From Astropecten irregularis (taxonomy: Eukaryota; Echinodermata; Asteroidea; Paxillosida; Astropectinidae): a DNA stretch of 64,000 bases. Shown in pieces: positions 50,401 through 61,015 of this stretch. Numbering within the stretch: the first letter of the stretch is position 1; each line of letters opens with the position of its first letter. The notes under the pieces were generated by a model. That model saw only the letters and a list, made by a program, of their open reading frames with translations. It was not told the DNA's origin and ran no database searches. The DNA lies in the NCBI GenBank assembly GCA_963971285.1, contig OZ020247.1:11118614-11182613 (forward strand), given 5' to 3'. The translations under genes were made by a program, and so were the position numbers.

Positions 50401-53400
50401 AATCTAATCTGACATCGGACTCGCTTGAAATATATAAATTTGGCATTATCATGACGGGTCAAATAGTTTGAGTTTTCACCAGGTCCGGACCTGTTAGCCA
50501 ACGGGCAGTTTTCACCAGGTCCGGACCTGACAGCCAGGGGTCCCGGGTGCGAGACCCGAAACGGCATAATTTTTTCTCCACACTCCAAAAAATCTAATCT
50601 GACATCGGACTCGCTTGAAATATATAAAAATTTGGCATTATCATCACGGGTCAAAAAGATGGAGTTTTCACCAGGTCCGGACCTGATAGCCAACGGGCAG
50701 TTTTCACCAGGTCCGGACCTGATAGCCAAGGGTCCCGGGTGCGAGACCCGAAACGGCATAATTTTTTTTCCAAACACCAAAAAATCTTATCTTACATCAG
50801 ACTCTCTTGAAATATATAAAAATTTGGCATTATCATCACGGGTCCAAAAGTTGGAGTTTTCACCAGGTCCGGACCTGTTAGCCAAAGGGCAGTTTTCACC
50901 AGGTCCGGACCTGACAGCCAGGGGTCCCGGGTGCAAGACCTGAAACAGCATAATTTTTTTTCCCAACACCAAAAAATCTTATCTGACATCAGACTCTCTT
51001 GAAATATATAAAAATTTGGCATTATCATCACGGGTCAAAAAGATGGAGTTTTCACCAGGTCCGGACATGTTAGCCAACGGGCAGTTTTCACCAGGTCCGG
51101 ACCTGACAGCAGGGGTCCCGTGTGCGAGACCTGAAACAGCATAATTTTTTTTCCCAACACCAAAAAATCTTATCTTACATCAGACTCTCTTGAAATATAT
51201 AAAAATTTGGCATTATCATCACAGGTCAAAAAGATGGAGTTTTCACCAGGTCCGGACCTGATAGCCAACGGGCAGTTTTCACCAGGTCCGGACCTGATAG
51301 CCAGGGGTCCCGTGTGCAAGACCCGAAACCGCATAATTTTTTTTCCTGACACCAAAAAATCTAATCTAACATCGGACTCGCTTGAAATATATACAAATTT
51401 GGCATTATCATCACGGGTCCAAAAGTTGGAGTTTTCACCAGGTCCGGACCTGTTAGCCAACGGGCAGTTTTCACCAGGTCCAGACCTGATAGCCAGGGGT
51501 CTCGGGTGCGAGACCCGAAACGGCATCATTTTTTTTCCCAACACCAAAAAATCTTATCTGACATCAGTCTCTCTTGAAATATATAAAAATTTGGCATTAT
51601 CATCACGGGTCAAAAAGATGGAGTTTTCACCAGGTCCGGACCTGTTAGCCAACGGGCAGTTTTCACCAGGTCCGGACCTGATAGCCAGGGGTCCCGGGTA
51701 CGAGACCCGAAACGGCATAATTTTTTTTCCCAACACCAAAAAATCTACTCTAACATCGGACTCGCTTGAAATATATAAAAATTTGGCATTATCATCACGG
51801 GTCAAAAAGTTGGAGTTTTCACCAGGTCCGGACCTGTTAGCCAACGGGCAGTTTTCACCAGGTCCGGACCTGACAGCCAGGGGTCCCGGGTGCAAGACCT
51901 GAAAAGGCATAATTTTTTTTCCCAACACCAAAAAATCTTATCTGACATCAGACTCTCTTGAAATATATAAAAATTTGGCATCATCATCACAGGTCAAAAA
52001 GATGGAGTTTTCACCCGGTCTGGATTTGTTAGCCAACGGGCAGTTTTCACCAGGTCCGGACCTGATAGCCAAGGGTCCCGGGTGCGAGACCCGAAACGGC
52101 ATAATTTTTTTTCCAAACACCAAAAAATCTACTCTAACAACGGACTCGCTTGAAATATATAAAAATTTGGCATTATCATCACTGGTCCAAAAGTTGGAGT
52201 TTTCACCAGGTCCGGACCTGTTAGCCAACAGGCAGTTTTCACCAGGTCCGGACCTGATAGCCAGGGGTCCCGGGTGCGAGACCCGAAACGGCATAATTTT
52301 TTTTCCCAACACCAAAGAATCTTATCTGACATCAGTCTCTCTTGAAATATATAAAAATTTGGCATTATCATCACGGGTCAAAAAGATGGAGTTTTCACCA
52401 GGTCCGGACCTGTTAGCCAACGGGCAGTTTTCACCAGGTCTGGACCTGATAGCCAGGGGTCCCGGGTGCGAGACCCGAAACGGCATAATTTTTTTTCCCA
52501 ACACCAAAAAATCTACTCTAACATCAGACTCTCTTGAAATATATAAAAATTTGGCATTATCATCACGGGTCAAAAAGATGGAGTTTTCACCAGGTCCGGA
52601 CATGTTAGCCAACGGGCAGTTTTCACCAGGTCCGGACCTGACAGCAGGGGTCCCGTGTGCGAGACCTGAAACAGCATAATTTTTTTTCCCAACACCAAAA
52701 AATCTTATCTTACATCAGACTCTCTTGAAATATATAAAAATTTGGCATTATCATCACAGGTCAAAAAGATGGAGTTTTCACCAGGTCCGGACCTGATAGC
52801 CAACGGGCAGTTTTCACCAGGTCCGGACCTGATAGCCAGGGGTCCCGTGTGCAAGACCCGAAACCGCATAATTTTTTTTCCTGACACCAAAAAATCTAAT
52901 CTAACATCGGACTCGCTTGAAATATATACAAATTTGGCATTATCATCACGGGTCCAAAAGTTGGAGTTTTCACCAGGTCCGGACCTGTTAGCCAACGGGC
53001 AGTTTTCACCAGGTCCAGACCTGATAGCCAGGGGTCTCGGGTGCGAGACCCGAAACGGCATCATTTTTTTTCCCAACACTAAAAAATCTTATCTGACATC
53101 AGTCTCTCTTGAAATATATAAAAATTTGGCATTATCATCACGGGTCAAAAAGATGGAGTTTTCACCAGGTCCGGACCTGTTAGCCAACGGGCAGTTTTCA
53201 CCAGGTCCGGACCTGATAGCCAGGGGTCCCGGGTACGAGACCCGAAACGGCATAATTTTTTTTCCCAACACCAAAAAATCTACTCTAACATCGGACTCGC
53301 TTGAAATATATAAAAATTTGGCATTATCATCACGGGTCCAAAAGTTGGAGTTTTCACCAGGTCCGGACCTGTTAGCCAACGGGCAGTTTTCACCAGGTCC

Positions 53401-56400
53401 GGACCTGACAGCCAGGGGTCCCGGGTGCAAGACCTGAAAAGGCATAATTTTTTTTCCCAACACCAAAAAATCTTATCTGACATCAGACTCTCTTGAAATA
53501 TATAAAAATTTGGCATCATCATCACAGGTCAAAAAGATGGAGTTTTCACCCGGTCCGGACCTGTTAGCCAACGGGCAGTTTTCACCAGGTCCGGACCTGA
53601 TAGCCAAGGGTCCCGGGTGCGAGACCCGAAACGGCATAATTTTTTTTCCAAACACCAAAAAATCTACTCTAACAACGGACTCGCTTGAAATATATAAAAA
53701 TTTGGCATTATCATCACTGGTCCAAAAGTTGGAGTTTTCACCAGGTCCGGACCTGTTAGCCAACAGGCAGTTTTCACCAGGTCCGGACCTGATAGCCAGG
53801 GGTCCCGGGTGCGAGACCCGAAACGGCATAATTTTTTTTCCCAACACCAAAAAATCTACTCTAACATCGGACTCGCTTGAAATATATAAAAATTTGGCAT
53901 TATCATCACAGGTCAAAAAGTTGGAGTTTTCACCAGGTCCGGACCTGTTAGCCAACAGGCAGTTTTCACCAGGTCCGGACCTGATAGCCAGGGGTCCCGG
54001 GTGCGAGACCCGAAACGGCATAATTTTTTTTCCCAACACCAAAGAATCTTATCTGACATCAGTCTCTCTTGAAATATATAAAAATTTGGCATTATCCTCA
54101 CGGGTCAAAAAGATGGAGTTTTCACCAGGTCCGGACCTGTTAGCCAACGGGCAGTTTTCACCAGGTCTGGACCTGATAGCCAGGGGTCCCGGGTGCGAGA
54201 CCCGAAACGGCATAATTTTTTTTCCCAACACCAAAAAATCTAATCTGACATCGGATTCGCTTGAAATATATAAAAATTTGGCATTATCATGACGGGTCAA
54301 ATAGTTGGAGTTTTCACCAGGTCCGGACCTGTTAGCCAACGGGCAGTTTTCACCAGGTCCGGACCTGATAGCCTGGGGTCCCGGGTGCGAGACCCGAAAC
54401 GGCATAATTTTTTCTCCAAACACCAAAAAATCTACTCTAACAACGGACTCGCTTGAAATATATAAAAATTTGGCATTATCATCACTGGTCCAAAAGTTGG
54501 AGTTTTCACCAGGTCCGGACCTGTTAGCCAACAGGCAGTTTTCACCAGGTCCGGACCTGATAGCCAGGGGTCCCGGGTGCGAGACCCGAAACGGCATAAT
54601 TTTTTTTCCCAACACCAAAGAATCTTATCTGACATCAGTCTCTCTTGAAATATATAAAAATTTGGCATTATCATCACGGGTCAAAAAGATGGAGTTTTCA
54701 CCAGGTCCGGACCTGTTAGCCAACGGGCAGTTTTCACCAGGTCTGGACCTGATAGCCAGGGGTCCCGGGTGCGAGACCCGAAACGGCATAATTTTTTTTC
54801 CCAACACCAAAAAATCTACTCTAACATCAGACTCTCTTGAAATATATAAAAATTTGGCATTATCATCACGGGTCAAAAAGATGGAGTTTTCACCAGGTCC
54901 GGACATGTTAGCCAACGGGCAGTTTTCACCAGGTCCGGACCTGACAGCAGGGGTCCCGTGTGCGAGACCTGAAACAGCATAATTTTTTTTCCCAACACCA
55001 AAAAATCTTATCTTACATCAGACTCTCTTGAAATATATAAAAATTTGGCATTATCATCACAGGTCAAAAAGATGGAGTTTTCACCAGGTCCGGACCTGAT
55101 AGCCAACGGGCAGTTTTCACCAGGTCCGGACCTGATAGCCAGGGGTCCCGTGTGCAAGACCCGAAACCGCATAATTTTTTTTCCTGACACCAAAAAATCT
55201 AATCTAACATCGGACTCGCTTGAAATATATACAAATTTGGCATTATCATCACGGGTCCAAAAGTTGGAGTTTTCACCAGGTCCGGACCTGTTAGCCAACG
55301 GGCAGTTTTCACCAGGTCCAGACCTGATAGCCAGGGGTCTCGGGTGCGAGACCCGAAACGGCATCATTTTTTTTCCCAACACTAAAAAATCTTATCTGAC
55401 ATCAGTCTCTCTTGAAATATATAAAAATTTGGCATTATCATCACGGGTCAAAAAGATGGAGTTTTCACCAGGTCCGGACCTGTTAGCCAACGGGCAGTTT
55501 TCACCAGGTCCGGACCTGATAGCCAGGGGTCCCGGGTACGAGACCCGAAACGGCATAATTTTTTTTCCCAACACCAAAAAATCTACTCTAACATCGGACT
55601 CGCTTGAAATATATAAAAATTTGGCATTATCATCACGGGTCAAAAAGTTGGAGTTTTCACCAGGTCCGGACCTGTTAGCCAACGGGCAGTTTTCACCAGG
55701 TCCGGACCTGACAGCCAGGGGTCCCGGGTGCAAGACCTGAAAAGGCATAATTTTTTTTCCCAACACCAAAAAATCTTATCTGACATCAGACTCTCTTGAA
55801 ATATATAAAAATTTGGCATCATCATCACAGGTCAAAAAGATGGAGTTTTCACCCGGTCCGGACCTGTTAGCCAACGGGCAGTTTTCACCAGGTCCGGACC
55901 TGATAGCCAAGGGTCCCGGGTGCGAGACCCGAAACGGCATAATTTTTTTTCCAAACACCAAAAAATCTACTCTAACAACGGACTCGCTTGAAATATATAA
56001 AAATTTGGCATTATCATCACTGGTCCAAAAGTTGGAGTTTTCACCAGGTCCGGACCTGTTAGCCAACAGGCAGTTTTCACCAGGTCCGGACCTGATAGCC
56101 AGGGGTCCCGGGTGCGAGACCCGAAACGGCATAATTTTTTTTCCCAACACCAAAGAATCTTATCTGACATCAGTCTCTCTTGAAATATATAAAAATTTGG
56201 CATTATCATCACGGGTCAAAAAGATGGAGTTTTCACCAGGTCCGGACCTGTTAGCCAACGGGCAGTTTTCACCAGGTCTGGACCTGATAGCCAGGGGTCC
56301 CGGGTGCGAGACCCGAAACGGCATAATTTTTTTTCCCAACACCAAAAAATCTAATCTGACATCGGATTCGCTTGAAATATATAAAAATTTGGCATTATCA

Positions 56401-59400
56401 TGACGGGTCAAATAGTTGGAGTTTTCACCAGGTCCGGACCTGTTAGCCAACGGGCAGTTTTCACCAGGTCCGGACCTGATAGCCTGGGGTCCCGGGTGCG
56501 AGACCCGAAACGGCATAATTTTTTCTCCAGACTCCAAAAAATCTAATCTGACATCGGACTCGCTTGAAATATGTAAATTTGGCATTATCATGACGGGTCA
56601 AATAGTTTGAGTTTTCACCAGGTCCGGACCTGTTAGCCAACGGGCAGTTTTCACCAGGTCCGGACCTGACAGCCAGGGGTCCCGGGTGCGAGACCCGAAA
56701 CGGCATAATTTTTTCTCCACACTCCAAAAAATCTAATCTGACATCGGACTCGCTTGAAATATATAAAAATTTGGCATTATCATCACGGGTCAAAAAGATG
56801 GAGTTTTCACCAGGTCCGGACCTGATAGCCAACGGGCAGTTTTCACCAGGTCCGGACCTGATAGCCAAGGGTCCCGGGTGCGAGACCCGAAACGGCATAA
56901 TTTTTTTTCCAAACACCAAAAAAACTACTCTAACAACGGACTCGCTTGAAATATATAGAAATTTGGCATTATCATCACGGGTCCAAAAGTTGGAGTTTTC
57001 ACCAGGTCTGGACCTGTTAGCCAAAGGGCAGTTTTCACCAGGTCCGGACCTGACAGCCAGGGGTCCCGGGTGCAAGACATGAAACAGCATAATTTTTTTT
57101 CCCAACACCAAAAAATCTTATCTGACATCAGACTCTCTTGAAATATATAAAAATTTGGCATTATCATCACGGGTCAAAAAGATGGAGTTTTCACCAGGTC
57201 CGGACATGTTAGCCAAAGGGCAGTTTTCACCAGGTCCGGACCTGACAGCAGGGGTCCCGTGTGCGAGACCTGAAACAGCATAATTTTTTTTCCCAACACC
57301 AAAAAATCTTATCTTACATCAGACTCTCTTGAAATATATAAAAATTTGGCATTATCATCACAGGTCAAAAAGATGGAGTTTTCACCAGGTCCGGACCTGA
57401 TAGCCAACGGGCAGTTTTCACCAGGTCCGGACCTGATAGCCAGGGGTCCCGTGTGCAAGACCCGAAACCGCATAATTTTTTTTCCTGACACCAAAAAATC
57501 TAATCTAACATCGGACTCGCTTGAAATATATACAAATTTGGCATTATCATCACGGGTCCAAAAGTTGGAGTTTTCACCAGGTCCGGACCTGTTAGCCAAC
57601 GGGCAGTTTTCACCAGGTCCAGACCTGATAGCCAGGGGTCTCGGGTGCGAGACCCGAAACGGCATCATTTTTTTTCCCAACACCAAAAAATCTTATCTGA
57701 CATCAGTCTCTCTTGAAATATATAAAAATTTGGCATTATCATCACGGGTCAAAAAGATGGAGTTTTCACCAGGTCCGGACCTGTTAGCCAACGGGCAGTT
57801 TTCACCAGGTCCGGACCTGATAGCCAGGGGTCCCGGGTACGAGACCCGAAACGGCATAATTTTTTTTCCCAACACCAAAAAATCTACTCTAACATCGGAC
57901 TCGCTTGAAATATATAAAAATTTGGCATTATCATCACGGGTCAAAAAGTTGGAGTTTTCACCAGGTCCGGACCTGTTAGCCAACGGGCAGTTTTCACCAG
58001 GTCCGGACCTGACAGCCAGGGGTCCCGGGTGCAAGACCTGAAAAGGCATAATTTTTTTTCCCAACACCAAAAAATCTTATCTGACATCAGACTCTCTTGA
58101 AATATATAAAAATTTGGCATCATCATCACAGGTCAAAAAGATGGAGTTTTCACCCGGTCCGGACCTGTTAGCCAACGGGCAGTTTTCACCAGGTCCGGAC
58201 CTGATAGCCAAGGGTCCCGGGTGCGAGATCCGAAACGGCATAATTTTTTTTCCAAACACCAAAAAATCTACTCTAACAACGGACTCGCTTGAAATATATA
58301 AAAATTTGGCATTATCATCACTGGTCCAAAAGTTGGAGTTTTCACCAGGTCCGGACCTGTTAGCCAACAGGCAGTTTTCACCAGGTCCGGACCTGATAGC
58401 CAGGGGTCCCGGGTGCGAGACCCGAAACGGCATAATTTTTTTTCCCAACACAAAAGAATCTTATCTGACATCAGTCTCTCTTGAAATATATAAAAATTTG
58501 GCATTATCATCACGGGTCAAAAGGATGGAGTTTTCACCAGGTCCGGACCTGTTAGCCAACGGGCAGTTTTCACCAGGTCCAGACCTGATAGCCAGGGGTC
58601 TCGGGTGAGAGACCCGAAACGGCATCATTTTTTTTCCCAACACCAAAAAATCTTATCTGACATCAGTCTCTCTTGAAATATATAAAAATTTGGCATTATC
58701 ATCACGGGTCAAAAAGATGGAGTTTTCACCAGGTCCGGACCTGTTAGCCAACGGGCAGTTTTCACCAGGTCCGGACCTGATAGCCAGGGGTCCCGGGTAC
58801 GAGACCCGAAACGGCATAATTTTTTTTCCCAACACCAAAAAATCTACTCTAACATCGGACTCGCTTGAAATATATAAAAATTTGGCATTATCATCACGGG
58901 TCAAAAAGTTGGAGTTTTCACCAGGTCCGGACCTGTTAGCCAACGGGCAGTTTTCACCAGGTCCGGACCTGACAGCCAGGGGTCCCGGGTGCAAGACCTG
59001 AAAAGGCATAATTTTTTTTCCCAACACCAAAAAATCTTATCTGACATCAGACTCTCTTGAAATATATAAAAATTTGGCATCATCATCACAGGTCAAAAAG
59101 ATGGAGTTTTCACCCGGTCCGGACCTGTTAGCCAACGGGCAGTTTTCACCAGGTCCGGACCTGATAGCCAAGGGTCCCGGGTGCGAGACCCGAAACGGCA
59201 TAATTTTTTTTCCAAACACCAAAAAATCTACTCTAACAACGGACTCGCTTGAAATATATAAAAATTTGGCATTATCATCACTGGTCCAAAAGTTGGAGTT
59301 TTCACCAGGTCCGGACCTGTTAGCCAACAGGCAGTTTTCACCAGGTCCGGACCTGATAGCCAGGGGTCCCGGGTGCGAGACCCGAAACGGCATAATTTTT

Positions 59401-60760
59401 TTTCCCAACACCAAAGAATCTTATCTGACATCAGTCTTTCTTGAAATATATAAAAATTTGGCATTATCATCACGGGTCAAAAAGATGGAGTTTTCACCAG
59501 GTCCGGACCTGTTAGCCAACGGGCAGTTTTCACCAGGTCTGGACCTGATAGCCAGGGGTCCCGGGTGCGAGACCCGAAACGGCATAATTTTTTTTCCCAA
59601 CACCAAAAAATCTACTCTAACATCGGACTCGCTTGAAATATATAAAAATTTGGCATTATCATCACGGGTCAAAAAGTTGGAGTTTTCACCAGGTCCGGAC
59701 CTGATAGCCAGGGGTCCTGGGTGCGAGACCCGAAACGGCATAATTTTTTTTCCAAACACCAAAAAATCTACTCTAACAACGGACTCGCTTGAAATATATA
59801 AAAATTTGGCATTATCATCACTGGTCCAAAAGTTGGAGTTTTCACCAGGTCCGGACCTGTTAGCCAACAGGCAGTTTTCACCAGGTCCGGACCTGATAGC
59901 CAGGGGTCCCGGGTGCGAGACCCGAAACGGCATAATTTTTTTTCCCAACACCAAAGAATCTTATCTGACATCAGTCTCTCTTGAAATATATAAAAATTTG
60001 GCATTATCATCACGGGTCAAAAAGATGGAGTTTTCACCAGGTCCGGACCTGTTAGCCAACGGGCAGTTTTCACCAGGTCTGGACTGATAGCCAGGGGTCC
60101 CGGGTGCGAGACCCGAAACGGCATAATTTTTTTTCCCAACACCAAAAAATCTAATCTGACATCGGATTCGCTTGAAATATATAAAAATTTGGCATTATCA
60201 TGACGGGTCAAATAGTTGGAGTTTTCACCAGGTCCGGACCTGTTAGCCAACGGGCACTTTTCACCAGGTCCGGACCTGACAGCCAGGGGTCCCTGGTGAG
60301 AGACCCGAAACGGCATAATTTTTTCTCCACACTCCAAAAAATCTAATCTGACATCGGACTCGCTTGAAATATATAAAAATTTGGCATTATCATCACGGGT
60401 CAAAAAGATGGAGTTTTCACCAGGTCTGGACATGTTAGCCAACGGGCAGTTTTCACCAGGTCCGGACCTGATAGCCTGGGGTCCCGGGTGCGAGACCCGA
60501 AACGGCATAATTTTTCTCCAGACTCCAAAAAATCTAATCTGACATCGGACTCCCTTGAAATATATAAATTTGGCATTATCATGACGGGTCAAATAGTTTG
60601 AGTTTTCACCAGGTCCGGACCTGTTAGCCAACGGGCAGTTTTCACCAGGTCCGGACCTGACAGCCAGGGGTCCTGGGTGCGAGACCCGAAACGGCATAAT
60701 TTTTTCTCCACACTCCAAAAAATCTAATCTGACATCGGACTCGCTTGAAATATATAAAAA
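47401..60760 (+). repeat. C2 block, second C-type block
   Basis: Collinear with C1 at offsets that step 29525, 29140, 29332 and 27605 bp. Each step is close to a whole number of units, for example loss of two units near 48.98 kb and one fewer copy of a 1727-bp sub-block. Sub-blocks beginning at 51170, 52705, 55008 and 57309 are spaced 1535, 2303 and 2301 bp. No cassettes. It carries the longest forward open frame, ended by a 2-bp loss near 60083. Confidence 0.8.
59074..60087 (+). other. Longest forward open frame in the satellite, probably not a gene
   Basis: 337 codons if begun at a TTG; the first ATG is at 59101 in a good eukaryotic start context (AAGATGG). The product would be a 64-residue repeat containing EFSPGPDLLANGQFSPGPDL and IYKNLALSS. 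The frame stays open because unit lengths are multiples of three. It ends where 2 bp are lost near 60083. Similar frames lie at 19994-20932, 49134-50072 and 24178-25074. No domain, signal peptide or membrane segment is visible. The opposite strand is equally open, which argues against coding. Confidence 0.2.
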
Positions 60761-61015
60761 TTTGGCATTATCATCACGGGTCAAAAAGATGGAGTTTTCA
60801 CCAGGTCCGGACCTGATAGCCAACGGGCAGTTTTCACCAGGTCCGGACCTGATAGCCAGGGGTCCCGAGTGCAAGACCCGAAACCGCATAATTTTTTTTC
60901 CTGACACCAAAAAAAATACTCTAACATCGGACTCGCTTGAAATGTATAAAAATTTGGCATTATCATCATGGGTCCAAAAGTTGGAGTTTTCACCAGGTCC
61001 GGACCTGTTAGCCAA
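60017..61015 (-). other. Longest reverse open frame in the satellite, probably not a gene
   Basis: 332 codons on the minus strand across five units, reading FRVSHPGPLAIRSGPGENC and DDNAKFLYISSESDVR repeats. Other long minus frames are at 19957-20682 and 49097-49822 (241 codons each). They exist for the same arithmetical reason as the forward frames. Confidence 0.15.

Noticed and set aside
59074-60087. Repeat-protein gene of over 300 residues
   Set aside because: The forward and reverse strands are both open, frames usually start at TTG rather than ATG, no known domain is visible, and the open frame follows from unit lengths divisible by three.
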